From Parahoeflea alexandrii (GTDB lineage Bacteria; Pseudomonadota; Alphaproteobacteria; Rhizobiales; Rhizobiaceae): a stretch of 64,000 nt of DNA. A program made the translations under genes and the position numbers. Below the pieces are notes generated by a model. That model worked only from the letters and a program-made list of their open reading frames with translations. It did not search any database and had not been told where the DNA came from. The stretch covers positions 1-64,000 of the forward strand of contig NZ_JAPWHB010000005.1 in NCBI RefSeq assembly GCF_027214025.1. The letters are read 5' to 3'. This document shows positions 1 through 8,580 of the stretch, piece after piece (the first letter of the stretch is position 1; each line of letters begins with the position of its first letter).

Positions 1-28
1 CCCCTGCCGGGCCACGCCTTGGCAGGGG
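1..28. terminator. Hairpin before the chemotaxis operon
   Basis: A perfect 8-bp inverted repeat (CCCCTGCC at 1-8 and GGCAGGGG at 21-28) encloses a 12-nt loop. No T-run follows, so this is only a possible terminator for whatever gene lies to the left of the window. It stands about 90 bp before the first chemotaxis gene. Confidence 0.35.
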
Positions 29-116
29 CTCATGGCACCTGCGCAAAAGCAATTTCCAGACGTCAAGTTACAGTACCGATATCCTCGGCTAATGGCCGAC
101 TGTTGGGGTTGAACGC

Positions 117-1694
117 GTGGGGCAGGTTCAAGCAAGGGTGAGGGATGCAGCGGCCGCTGACGGCCTGCGCGCACGACTTGAGCTGACCCGGCTTGATCAG
201 GAGAGCGGCGACCGGCTGCGCGGCATGCGCCCGATGATCGAGGCCGAAGCCCGAATTGCACTCTCGGCCTTTTTCGAACGCCTCCAGAACACTCCGGAAA
301 TCGCCTCGCTGTTCACATCGGGTCGCCAGATCGACCGGCTTGAGGAACTGGAAGTGGCCCACTGGTCCATCCTCGCAGATGGCCGCTTTGACGGTCTATA
401 TGCAGACCGGTCGATCATTCTCGGAGAGGTTCGCCAGCGTATCGGCCTGGATGCAGGCTGGTCCATCGGCGGGCATGCCCTGGTCTTGGAACGGGTTATC
501 CGCAGGCTTGTCGATGAAAATCCCTCAGGGTTGTTCAGGGTTTTCTCGCGGCAGACCGATCGGAAACAGCTGGCCGACCGGCTCGTCGACGTCGTCAAGG
601 CCGCCCTTATTGACATCGACATGCAGGTTACCCACAGGCTTGGCGAGCAAGCCCGGACTTTTTCGAAGCAGCGCGAAGCCGAAATCGCCCAGGAACGCGC
701 TCTGGTCGAATCCACCCTTGGAGCCGCACTTGCCCAACTGGCTGAAGGCGACCTGTCCGTTCGGATCGAGCCCGAGGCCATTGAACCGCACCGTGAGGCA
801 GCCGGCAATTTCAATCGTGCAGTCAGTCGCCTCGAAGACCTTGTGACCGGCGCCGCCGCCAGCCTGGCCGAGGCCGAGCGGCTTGCCGCGCGGCTCAGCA
901 ACGATGTCGAGACTGTGCGTGTCGAGATCGAGCGGCAGGGCGCGTCCGTTGACGGGGAGCATGACGGTCTGGCAGCAATCGCCGAGCGCATGCGGGTGAC
1001 CGCCGGAGCAGCACTGAAAGCCGAAAGCCTGATTGCCGAAGCCCGCAAGAGCGCTGAAGCCGGTGACCGGGTTGTCGCCGACGCCATCGATGCGATGGCC
1101 GGCGTCGAGAACTCAGCCGAACAGATCGGCAAGATCATCTCGGTCATCGAGGAGATCGCGTTCCAGACCAATCTTCTGGCGCTCAATGCAGGGATCGAGG
1201 CCGCCCGCGCAGGGGATGCCGGTCGCGGCTTTGCTGTCGTCGCCACCGAAGTTCGCGCCCTTGCGCAAAGGTCGGCTGGCGCCGCAAATGAAATCAAGGA
1301 CCTGGTTTCCGACGCAAAATCCCATGTCGGGCGCGGTGTCGAGCTGGTCGATCAGACCCGCTCCGCCATTTCGGGACTCGTCGAGCAGGTCGGCAACATC
1401 TCCCAGTCCGTTTCGGGCGTCGGCGCCCAGTCCCAGACAGAGGCCGATCACATCGACGGCTCGGCGACCTCTCTCGGTCGGATTGCCAGCCAGATCAACT
1501 CCGGTTCGGCACGGTTTGCCGGCGCGGCTGAAAACGGCGCGGATCTGCAGCTCGTCATTTCCGAGCTTGGCGAGCAGATCCGCCTGCACCGGCAGCAGCG
1601 CCACACCGGTTTTCAAAGCGTTGAGCTGTCAGCTCAGCCGACATCTGCACAGGCTGGACACCTGCAACCGCCGCAGCGGAGGCTCGCGCGATGA
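117..1694 (+). CDS. icpA: Soluble globin-fold methyl-accepting chemotaxis protein (IcpA-like)
   Basis: Cytoplasmic chemoreceptor that should signal to the CheA/CheW complex. No transmembrane segment is visible. Residues about 20-180 match the protoglobin (globin-coupled sensor) fold, with H82 in an AHW motif and an [12 protein letters not shown] segment at 108-119. Residues about 290-470 hold the methyl-accepting domain, with the conserved hairpin tip around [20 protein letters not shown]. In heme-binding globin sensors the position just before the RIGL motif usually carries the proximal histidine (H-x-R-I-G-L); here it is R106, so heme binding is doubtful. It heads the che operon, as icpA does in Sinorhizobium meliloti. 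The GTG start at 117 follows an in-frame stop at 90-92; a second GTG at 138 is also possible. No strong ribosome site decides between them. Confidence 0.9.
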   Translation: MGQVQARVRDAAAADGLRARLELTRLDQESGDRLRGMRPMIEAEARIALSAFFERLQNTPEIASLFTSGRQIDRLEELEVAHWSILADGRFDGLYADRSIILGEVRQRIGLDAGWSIGGHALVLERVIRRLVDENPSGLFRVFSRQTDRKQLADRLVDVVKAALIDIDMQVTHRLGEQARTFSKQREAEIAQERALVESTLGAALAQLAEGDLSVRIEPEAIEPHREAAGNFNRAVSRLEDLVTGAAASLAEAERLAARLSNDVETVRVEIERQGASVDGEHDGLAAIAERMRVTAGAALKAESLIAEARKSAEAGDRVVADAIDAMAGVENSAEQIGKIISVIEEIAFQTNLLALNAGIEAARAGDAGRGFAVVATEVRALAQRSAGAANEIKDLVSDAKSHVGRGVELVDQTRSAISGLVEQVGNISQSVSGVGAQSQTEADHIDGSATSLGRIASQINSGSARFAGAAENGADLQLVISELGEQIRLHRQQRHTGFQSVELSAQPTSAQAGHLQPPQRRLAR

Positions 1695-1757
1695 GCCTGA
1701 TCGAGAAACAGGTCGCGGTAAACCGCGTATGCCCATTCACAAGCAAGGATAGTCGAC

Positions 1758-2057
1758 ATGTCGTCTGACGGTACATCAGCAAAAGTCTTGAAACTGCCGG
1801 AGGTTCTCGACCTCAACGCGGCCAGCCGGTTGCATGAACAGGTGCTCGCGCACAAGGGCGAGGACATTGACATCGATGCGTCGGATGTCAGCCGGGTTGG
1901 CGCTCAGTGCCTCCAGGTGTTGCTGGCCGCCGCAAAGAGCTGGCGCGCCGAAGACCAGAACTTCAAGGTTCAGCCGGCTTCAGACGTCTTTATCAAAACA
2001 TTGCAATTACTAGGAATTTCGGATGAAGCCCTGCTTCCAAAGGAGATGCTGAAATGA
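1758..2057 (+). CDS. cheS: STAS-domain chemotaxis protein CheS
   Basis: A 99-residue protein made of one STAS domain, including the DASDVSRVGAQCLQVLLAA segment typical of anti-sigma-antagonist-like proteins. In S. meliloti the second gene of the che operon encodes CheS, which binds CheA and speeds loss of phosphate from CheY1, the phosphate sink. Size and position (between icpA and cheY1) agree with that role. The stop codon overlaps the cheY1 start by 4 bp (ATGA), so the two are likely translationally coupled. Confidence 0.85.
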   Translation: MSSDGTSAKVLKLPEVLDLNAASRLHEQVLAHKGEDIDIDASDVSRVGAQCLQVLLAAAKSWRAEDQNFKVQPASDVFIKTLQLLGISDEALLPKEMLK

Positions 2058-2419
2058 AGAAGAAGGTTCTCACGGTCGATGACTCGCGAACCATCCGCAA
2101 CATGTTGCTGGTGACCCTGAACAATGCAGGCTTTGACATCGTGCAAGCGGAAGACGGTATCGAGGGTCTCGAAGTCCTCGAAGAATCCAATCCGGACGTC
2201 ATCGTCACGGATATCAACATGCCGCGGCTCGATGGCTTCGGCTTCATCGAAGGTGTGCGTCAGAACGATCGATTCCGCGCCATTCCAATCCTGGTCCTTA
2301 CCACCGAAAGCGACGCGGAAAAGAAAAACCGTGCCCGCGAAGCTGGCGCAACCGGTTGGATTGTAAAACCTTTTGACCCATCGAAGCTGATCGCAGCCAT
2401 CGAGCGTGTAACCGCCTGA
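2054..2419 (+). CDS. cheY1: Chemotaxis response regulator CheY1 (phosphate sink)
   Basis: A 121-residue single receiver domain. The acidic pair is D9-D10, the phosphorylation site D53 (TDINMP), the switch threonine T83 and the conserved lysine K105. In rhizobia the CheY directly upstream of cheA is CheY1, which drains phosphate from CheA and ends signalling, while CheY2 acts on the motor. The assignment to CheY1 rests on position. It overlaps cheS by 4 bp and lies 13 bp before cheA. Confidence 0.93.
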   Translation: MKKKVLTVDDSRTIRNMLLVTLNNAGFDIVQAEDGIEGLEVLEESNPDVIVTDINMPRLDGFGFIEGVRQNDRFRAIPILVLTTESDAEKKNRAREAGATGWIVKPFDPSKLIAAIERVTA

Positions 2420-2432
2420 CAGGATCTTCCCC

Positions 2433-4706
2433 ATGGATATGAATGAAATCAAGGAGATCTTCTTCCAGGAATGCGAGGAACAACTCGCTGAACTGGAATC
2501 CGGTCTGCTCCGACTCAATGATGGCGACACCGATCCGGAAACGGTCAACGCGGTATTCCGCGCCGTGCATTCGATCAAGGGTGGCGCAGGGGCCTTCGGC
2601 CTCGATGATCTCGTCTCCTTCGCTCACGTGTTCGAGACAACACTTGATTGCGTTCGATCCAACAAGCTTGAAGCCTCGCAGGACCTGCTCAAGGTCATGC
2701 TCCGGTCTGCGGACGTTCTTGCCGACCTGACCGCTGCGTCCCGTGACGGCGGCACCGTCGAGAGCTCCCGTACCTCGGGTCTGGTGGCGGAACTTGAAGC
2801 CTACGCCAAGGGACAGCCCTTGCCGGCTTCGGCTGCCGCTCCGGTCGCCGTGGCGCCGGAGTCCGTCAAGACCGAAGCGCCAGCTCCGGTTGCCGAAGCA
2901 CCCGAACCCACCGATGACAGCGGTTTCCAGCCTGTTCCGTTCAGCTTCGACGCGCTCGATGGCGAGGACGAACTGGCGATCGACGGCGGTCGCTCGGTGT
3001 TCACGGTTCGCTTCAAGCCCCGTTCCGATCTCTATGCGAAGGGCAATGAGGCGGTCCTCATTTTGCGCGAACTCGCCAAGCTCGGTGACCTGCAGGTACG
3101 GTGCGAGACCGACGATCTGCCTTCTCTCGACATGCTCGATCCGGAAGGCGCCTACTTCTCGTGGCTGATCCGGGTTGAAACCGAAAGTGACGAAGAAGCC
3201 GTTCGCCAAGTGTTCGAGTTCGTCGAGTGGGATTCCACCGTTGAAATCACGGCGGGTGCCGACGAGGAGGCATTCTCTGCCCCGGCCGCATCCGGCGAAG
3301 ACCAGCCGATGGCCGCTGTCCCGTTTGACCTGTCGTTGCTGGAAGATGAGCCGCCTGTTTCCGCCGAAGCGGCCGCTCCGGCGGCACCAGCCCCTGCAGC
3401 CGGCGAGCCGGCGCTGGCTCCCGCGAACATGCCACTTGCGGCAAAGGCGATTGCCGAAGCCGAGAAAAAGGAAACCGTGGTTCCCGCGGTTCCGGCCGCA
3501 CCGCAGACCATTCGTGTCGATCTTGACCGGGTTGACCGTCTGATCAACCTCGTGGGTGAGCTGGTAATCAACCAGGCCATGCTGGCGCAGAGCGTGGTTG
3601 AGAACGAAAGTGGCGGCTCTTCCGCCGTCAACCTTGGACTTGAAGAGCTGCAGCAGCTGACCCGGGAGATCCAGGACAGCGTGATGGCCATCCGCGCCCA
3701 GCCGGTCAAGCCGGTGTTCCAGCGGATGGGCCGGATCGTACGCGAAATTGCCGACATGACCGGCAAGCAGGTCCGATTGGTCACCGAAGGTGAAAACACC
3801 GAAGTCGACAAGACGGTCATCGACAAGATTGCCGAACCTTTGACCCACATGATCCGCAACGCGGTCGACCACGGGCTGGAAAGGCCCGAGAAGCGCACCG
3901 AACTCGGCAAAAACGCCGAAGGCGTGCTGCGCCTCAGCGCCAAGCACCGCTCCGGCCGCATTGTCATCGAGATTGCCGACGACGGCGCCGGCATCAACCG
4001 CGAGCGTGTCAAGGCCAAGGCGATCGAGAACGGCTTGATTGCACCGGACGCAAACCTGAGCGATGAGGACATCGACAACCTGATCTTCCATCCTGGGTTC
4101 TCGACCGCCGACAAGATTTCGGACATTTCCGGTCGCGGCGTCGGCATGGACGTGGTCAAGCGCTCCATCCAGGCTCTGGGAGGCCGGATCTCGATCACCT
4201 CCAAGCCCGGCAAGGGCTCGATCTTCACCATGAGCCTGCCGCTGACCCTGGCCGTTCTTGACGGCATGGTTGTCACGGTCGCCAACCAGACGCTTGTGGT
4301 GCCGCTCACGGCAATCGTCGAAACCCTGCAGCCGGAAAAGGCCGATATCCATTCCTTCGGTCCAAGCCAGCGGCTTATCGCAATCCGCGATACGTTCTGC
4401 CCGCTGGTCGATGTCGGCCATATCCTCAACTTCCGGTCCGATCTCGCCAACCCGATCGACGGTGTGGCCTTGCTGGTGGAATCCGAGGGCGGCGGTCAGC
4501 GCGCGCTCATGGTCGACGCCATCCAGGGGCAGCGCCAGGTGGTCATCAAGAGCCTCGAAGCCAACTACACGAACGTTCCCGGCATCGCCGCCGCGACCAT
4601 TCTTGGCGATGGACGGGTTGCTCTCATCCTCGATGTCGACGCAGTCGTCACGGCCTCGCGCGGTCAGCCGCTCAGCCCTGACATGATGCTCGCGGCTACC
4701 GGCTAG
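2433..4706 (+). CDS. cheA: Chemotaxis histidine kinase CheA
   Basis: A 757-residue sensor kinase that phosphorylates CheY1, CheY2 and CheB in response to receptors. Domain order is clear: HPt domain with phospho-acceptor H46 (AVHSIKGGAGAFG), a Pro/Ala-rich linker, a CheY-binding region around 170-280, a second Pro/Ala linker, the dimerisation helix at about 355-420, and the kinase domain with an N-box (HMIRNAVDHGLE), G1 (EIADDGAGIN) and G2 (SGRGVGMDVV). A CheW-like regulatory domain ends the protein. All catalytic motifs are intact. It is the largest gene of the che operon and is followed at once by cheW. Confidence 0.97.
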   Translation: MDMNEIKEIFFQECEEQLAELESGLLRLNDGDTDPETVNAVFRAVHSIKGGAGAFGLDDLVSFAHVFETTLDCVRSNKLEASQDLLKVMLRSADVLADLTAASRDGGTVESSRTSGLVAELEAYAKGQPLPASAAAPVAVAPESVKTEAPAPVAEAPEPTDDSGFQPVPFSFDALDGEDELAIDGGRSVFTVRFKPRSDLYAKGNEAVLILRELAKLGDLQVRCETDDLPSLDMLDPEGAYFSWLIRVETESDEEAVRQVFEFVEWDSTVEITAGADEEAFSAPAASGEDQPMAAVPFDLSLLEDEPPVSAEAAAPAAPAPAAGEPALAPANMPLAAKAIAEAEKKETVVPAVPAAPQTIRVDLDRVDRLINLVGELVINQAMLAQSVVENESGGSSAVNLGLEELQQLTREIQDSVMAIRAQPVKPVFQRMGRIVREIADMTGKQVRLVTEGENTEVDKTVIDKIAEPLTHMIRNAVDHGLERPEKRTELGKNAEGVLRLSAKHRSGRIVIEIADDGAGINRERVKAKAIENGLIAPDANLSDEDIDNLIFHPGFSTADKISDISGRGVGMDVVKRSIQALGGRISITSKPGKGSIFTMSLPLTLAVLDGMVVTVANQTLVVPLTAIVETLQPEKADIHSFGPSQRLIAIRDTFCPLVDVGHILNFRSDLANPIDGVALLVESEGGGQRALMVDAIQGQRQVVIKSLEANYTNVPGIAAATILGDGRVALILDVDAVVTASRGQPLSPDMMLAATG

Positions 4707-4717
4707 GAGGACGGGAC

Positions 4718-5176
4718 GTGATGCGGATTTCGGGAAACGACATGCTTGAATTGATCGCCTTCACACTTGGCGACCAGGAGTTCTGCGTCGAAGTCATGTC
4801 CGTGCGTGAAATCCGCAGCTGGACGCCCGCTACGATCTTGCCGCATTCACCGGACTATGTCCGTGGCGTGATCAATCTACGCGGTGTGGTGCTGCCGGTA
4901 ATGGACCTGTCGCAGCGGCTCGGGATGGCCCCGGCGGAACCCACCCAGGGCCATGTCATCATCGTCACCCAGATCGGCACCCAGATTGTCGGCTTGCTCG
5001 TCGATGCGGTCTCGGACATCCTTGCCGTTCCCGCAAGCGATGTTCATCCGGCTCCGGACCTCAGCAAGACCATGGATCGCAACCTGATCCGCGGAATGCT
5101 CCCGATGGATGATCGTATGATCTGCTTTATTCAACTCAACGCCCTTACTGTCAGCATTGAAAGAGAGGCCGCATGA
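4718..5176 (+). CDS. cheW: Receptor-kinase coupling protein CheW
   Basis: A 152-residue single CheW domain (LIAFTLGDQEFCVEV near the start, VRGVINLRGVVLPVMDL in the middle) that links chemoreceptors to CheA. A strong ribosome site (GGAGG, 4706-4710) overlaps the cheA stop. It lies 7 nt before a GTG at 4718 and 10 nt before an adjacent ATG at 4721, so either may start the protein. The 3' end overlaps cheR by 4 bp. Confidence 0.95.
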   Translation: MMRISGNDMLELIAFTLGDQEFCVEVMSVREIRSWTPATILPHSPDYVRGVINLRGVVLPVMDLSQRLGMAPAEPTQGHVIIVTQIGTQIVGLLVDAVSDILAVPASDVHPAPDLSKTMDRNLIRGMLPMDDRMICFIQLNALTVSIEREAA

Positions 5177-6054
5177 GCGCCGCTGCTATACTCCAATCGG
5201 GACGGCCTGATGACTGCCTGGTTAAGGGAGAGTATCCGCTTACTCGAAAGGATCTCTCCGAGATCGCGGCCATGATCTATGCCGACGCCGGCATTGCGCT
5301 CAACGAGACCAAGGCATCACTCGTCTATTCGCGGCTGTCCAAGCGGCTGCGCCAGATCGGCCTGAACAGCTTCCGCGACTATTGCGCGCTTGTCAGTTCA
5401 ACCGCGGGCGCTGACGAGCGGCGGGAGATGTTGAGTTTCCTGACCACCAACTTCACCCGGTTCTTCCGCGAAAATCATCATTTCGAGCATCTTCGCCATG
5501 AGGTTCTGCCGGGCCTGCTGGCGCGCGCCAATGCCGGCGGACGGGTTCGCATATGGTCTTCTGCCTGTTCGGATGGCCAGGAGCCCTATTCGATCGCGCT
5601 GACCGTGCTTTCCATGGCGCCGAACGTGGCGAACCTGGATTTCAAGATCCTGGCCACCGACATCGATCCGAAAATCATCGCTCAGGCGAAAGCCGGCGTC
5701 TACGATGCGCAATCCATCGAGACGGTCGATGCAGGCATGCGCAGCAAGTGGTTCACCCAGACACCGGAAAAACGCTGGAAGATCAGCGACCAGGTCAAGC
5801 AGCTGATCAGCTTCAAGGAACTCAATCTGATGGCGCAGTGGCCATTCCGTGGGCCATTTGACGTCATCTTCTGTCGCAACGTCGTGATCTATTTCGACGA
5901 ACCCACCCAGGCGAAGATCTGGGTTCGCTACGCGGATCTTCTGCCGCCCGGCGGTTATCTTTATATTGGCCACTCAGAGCGCTTGTCCGGCGAGGGCAAG
6001 GATCGTTTTGAGAATACTGCCATCACGACCTATCGCCACAAGGGGAGGATCTGA
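5173..6054 (+). CDS. cheR: Chemoreceptor glutamate methyltransferase CheR
   Basis: A 293-residue S-adenosylmethionine-dependent methyltransferase that methylates receptor glutamates for adaptation. An N-terminal helical CheR domain spans about 20-90. The Rossmann domain follows with [15 protein letters not shown] (SAM-binding region), ILATDIDP, and the [13 protein letters not shown] motif typical of the family. It overlaps cheW by 4 bp and is followed 5 bp later by cheB, its opposing enzyme. Confidence 0.96.
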   Translation: MSAAAILQSGRPDDCLVKGEYPLTRKDLSEIAAMIYADAGIALNETKASLVYSRLSKRLRQIGLNSFRDYCALVSSTAGADERREMLSFLTTNFTRFFRENHHFEHLRHEVLPGLLARANAGGRVRIWSSACSDGQEPYSIALTVLSMAPNVANLDFKILATDIDPKIIAQAKAGVYDAQSIETVDAGMRSKWFTQTPEKRWKISDQVKQLISFKELNLMAQWPFRGPFDVIFCRNVVIYFDEPTQAKIWVRYADLLPPGGYLYIGHSERLSGEGKDRFENTAITTYRHKGRI

Positions 6055-6059
6055 CGACC

Positions 6060-7127
6060 ATGACAGCACGAACGCGTGTACTTGTTGTCGATGATTCTGC
6101 GACAATGCGCAGCCTGATCAGGGCCGTGCTTCGGACCGATCCGGGCATCGAGGTTGTCGGTGAGGCTGCCGATGCCCTGGAGGCCAGAAGCGCCATCAAG
6201 AAGCTCAATCCCGATGTCGTTACCCTGGACGTCGAGATGCCCAACATGAACGGCATCGAGTTTCTCGACAAGATCATGAAACTCCGGCCCATGCCTGTCA
6301 TCATGGTGTCGACGCTGACCCAGCGTGGCGCCGAAGCGACCTTGGCCGCCCTCGAGATCGGAGCATTCGATTGCATCGGCAAACCCTTGCCTGGCGATCC
6401 GCGGCCATTCGCGGGACTGGCCGAAACGGTCAAGGCGGCTGCGCGGTCGCAGCGCCATTTGCCGGAGCCGGTGGTTGCGGGGCAGTCAGCTGCAGCCGTG
6501 CCTGATTACTCGGCTGCCAGCAATTATCAGCCGGCGCGCAAGATCATCGCCATCGGGGCTTCCACCGGCGGTGTCGAGGCATTGATTGCAGTATTGACAA
6601 AATTTCCGGCAAACTGCCCGCCGACGGTCATTACCCAGCACATGCCGGCGACCTTCACCAAGAGTTTCGCCGAGCGGCTCAACCGGTTGTGCGCGCCTCA
6701 GGTCAAGGAAGCCGAGGATGGCGACCGGCTCGAGATCGGGCGGATATACCTGGCCCCCGGCGGCGATCGCCATATGGAGATCTCCAACCCGACAGCGCCG
6801 CGCTGCATGTTGATTGAAGGAGCCCCGGTCAACGGGCACCGGCCATCTGTCGACGTCATGTTCAAGTCCGTTGCAAGGCTTGCCGGGCGCAAGGCGGTCG
6901 GGGTCATTCTGACCGGCATGGGCCGTGACGGGGCGACCGGACTGCTCGAAATGCACAAGGCTGGCGCCACGACCATCGGTCAGAACGAAAAATCCTGTGT
7001 TGTCTACGGGATGCCACGCGTAGCGCACGAGATTGGCGCCGTAGATTTCCAGTTCCCGCTTAATCAGATTGGGGAAGAGATCCTCAAGTCAACAACAACA
7101 ACCTCTCGCAAAGATAGGGTCGCGTGA
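6060..7127 (+). CDS. cheB: Protein-glutamate methylesterase/deamidase CheB
   Basis: A 355-residue two-domain adaptation enzyme. The N-terminal receiver domain has D11-D12 and phospho-acceptor D57 (LDVEMP). The C-terminal esterase domain shows the catalytic triad context: the serine in GASTGG, the histidine in ITQHMP and the aspartate in TGMGRDG. Phosphorylation by CheA relieves inhibition by the receiver domain. Its stop codon overlaps the cheY2 start. Confidence 0.96.
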   Translation: MTARTRVLVVDDSATMRSLIRAVLRTDPGIEVVGEAADALEARSAIKKLNPDVVTLDVEMPNMNGIEFLDKIMKLRPMPVIMVSTLTQRGAEATLAALEIGAFDCIGKPLPGDPRPFAGLAETVKAAARSQRHLPEPVVAGQSAAAVPDYSAASNYQPARKIIAIGASTGGVEALIAVLTKFPANCPPTVITQHMPATFTKSFAERLNRLCAPQVKEAEDGDRLEIGRIYLAPGGDRHMEISNPTAPRCMLIEGAPVNGHRPSVDVMFKSVARLAGRKAVGVILTGMGRDGATGLLEMHKAGATTIGQNEKSCVVYGMPRVAHEIGAVDFQFPLNQIGEEILKSTTTTSRKDRVA

Positions 7128-7516
7128 TGTCCATTGCACAGAAAATCAAGGTTCTCATAGTTGATGATCAGGTGACAAGCCGGCTTTTGCTCGGCGACGC
7201 CCTCCAGCAGCTCGGGTTTACACAGATCACTGTCGCGGGTGACGGAGAGCAGGGTGCCAAGATCATGGCCCAGCAGCCGCATCATCTGGTTATTTCGGAC
7301 TTCAACATGCCGAAAATGGATGGATTGGGCTTTCTGCAGGCAGTCCGGTCCAATCCGGCAACCAAGAAGGCGGCATTTATCATGCTGACAGCCCAGGGTG
7401 ACCGGGCATTGGTTCAGAAGGCTGCGGCACTAGGCGCAAACAATGTCCTGGCGAAGCCGTTCACCATTGAAAAGATGAGAGCGGCGATCGAGGCCGTGTT
7501 TGGATCCTTGAAATGA
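7127..7516 (+). CDS. cheY2: Chemotaxis response regulator CheY2 (motor-acting)
   Basis: A 129-residue receiver domain with D13-D14, phospho-acceptor D58 ([10 protein letters not shown]), the switch threonine in LTAQGD and a conserved AKPFT lysine. It is very close to the S. meliloti CheY2 sequence as I remember it, the regulator that slows the flagellar motor when phosphorylated. I chose the ATG at 7127; a GTG directly before it (7124) would add one residue. The gene overlaps cheB at the front and cheD by 4 bp at the back. Confidence 0.95.
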   Translation: MSIAQKIKVLIVDDQVTSRLLLGDALQQLGFTQITVAGDGEQGAKIMAQQPHHLVISDFNMPKMDGLGFLQAVRSNPATKKAAFIMLTAQGDRALVQKAAALGANNVLAKPFTIEKMRAAIEAVFGSLK

Positions 7517-8067
7517 CAGCAGACGTCCAGCATCGCCGGATTCATGTGATCCAGGGCGAGTATAAGGTATCTGACGATCCGGATGTTGTGCTGTCCACGA
7601 TCCTGGGGTCATGCGTTGCTGCATGCATGCGTGACCCGGTTGCAGGCGTTGGCGGCATGAACCACTTCCTGTTGCCAGGTTCGGCCAATGGATCGGGCGG
7701 CGAAGCAACGCGCTACGGCGTTCATCTGATGGAATTGCTCATCAATGGCCTGCTGAAGAAGGGGGCCCGGCGCGAACGCATTGAAGCCAAGATTATCGGC
7801 GGAGCAAAGACGATCGCGGGTTTCTCCAATGTCGGCGAGAAGAATGCCGAGTTCGCTCAGCAGTTTTTAAGTGACGAAGGCATTCGCATCGTCGGGAGCA
7901 ACACCGGTGGGGATGTCGGGCGCAAGCTTGAATATTTCCCCGTCAGCGGTCGTGCCCGCCAGTACCCGCTCTCCGGTGCGGAAATGCAGAAGACAGTGGC
8001 ACTTGAAACAGCGCCACCAAGGATCATTGCACCGAAGCCGGCGGATACGTCGATCGAGTTTTTCTAA
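7513..8067 (+). CDS. cheD: Chemoreceptor glutamine deamidase CheD
   Basis: A 184-residue CheD family enzyme that deamidates receptor glutamines. The conserved catalytic region is plain: the cysteine in [14 protein letters not shown] and the histidine in [10 protein letters not shown], followed by KIIGGAKTI. Operon position after cheY2 matches other rhizobia. It overlaps cheY2 by 4 bp and ends 14 bp before cheT. Confidence 0.95.
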   Translation: MTADVQHRRIHVIQGEYKVSDDPDVVLSTILGSCVAACMRDPVAGVGGMNHFLLPGSANGSGGEATRYGVHLMELLINGLLKKGARRERIEAKIIGGAKTIAGFSNVGEKNAEFAQQFLSDEGIRIVGSNTGGDVGRKLEYFPVSGRARQYPLSGAEMQKTVALETAPPRIIAPKPADTSIEFF

Positions 8068-8081
8068 GGAGTTCCGCCACG

Positions 8082-8474
8082 ATGACGCAATCGTCCTTTG
8101 ACCCCGGCGGCGACGTGAGCGAGCCGCTGCGTGAAGTAATGGCCCGGATCAGTTCGGAACTCGTTGATGTCGCTGAGTTGATCGAACGGCTCGAACCGCT
8201 CCTGTCGAATGGCCGGTCGACGGAGTTCCTTGCGTCTCCGGATCACATGCGGGTCATGCAGGGGATTGATCTTGCCGTGCAGAAAACCCATGGGCTTGCG
8301 GACTTCCTCAACGGGCTCGGCGAGCGGCTGGAGCCCAACCACCTTATCGACATCACGACCGCGCTCAATCTCATTACCCTGGAAGACATGAAGCGGCGCT
8401 TGAAGGCCTCGATTCATGAGACCTCCTCCGCGGAGGTCTATCAGAAGGCATCTGGCGACCTCGAGTTTTTCTGA
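8082..8474 (+). CDS. cheT: CheT-like chemotaxis protein, probable CheY phosphatase
   Basis: A 130-residue, largely helical protein in the position of S. meliloti cheT (after cheD, before fliF). It carries D63-L-A-V-Q67, fitting the D-x-x-x-Q motif that CheZ-type phosphatases use to remove phosphate from CheY. CheT of S. meliloti is reported to act in signal termination and adaptation. The phosphatase role is inferred from the motif and position. An AAGGAG-like ribosome site (8065-8071) overlaps the cheD stop. This is the last gene of the che operon. Confidence 0.8.
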   Translation: MTQSSFDPGGDVSEPLREVMARISSELVDVAELIERLEPLLSNGRSTEFLASPDHMRVMQGIDLAVQKTHGLADFLNGLGERLEPNHLIDITTALNLITLEDMKRRLKASIHETSSAEVYQKASGDLEFF

Positions 8475-8504
8475 CCGGTCCGGGTCCGGCGGTTCCTGAC
8501 CATC

Positions 8505-8530
8505 CTCGCGCAAGTTTCACCGTCTAGGGT
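8505..8530 (+). promoter_or_regulatory. Putative flagellar activator box and -10 before fliF
   Basis: CTCGCGCAAG (8505-8514), ten bases, then TAGGGT (8525-8530), 51 bp before the fliF start. The same box with the same 10-base gap precedes six other flagellar operons in this window, so it is likely a shared promoter or regulator site. Confidence 0.6.
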
Positions 8531-8580
8531 GAACATACCGGTCAATGTGGCCGGCATCTTTTATTGAGCGCGGATACAGA

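Noticed and set aside
41-80. CGCAAA and TCAAG words before icpA as a box for the che operon
   Set aside because: Neither has the conserved flanking bases nor the TA at 10 bases; the promoter of the che operon cannot be placed from this sequence, and part of it may lie outside the window.
2298-4421. A 707-codon open frame on the minus strand inside cheA
   Set aside because: It is antisense to an intact cheA with all kinase motifs; its product is His/Arg/Asp-rich without family motifs, the usual by-product of GC-rich coding DNA.
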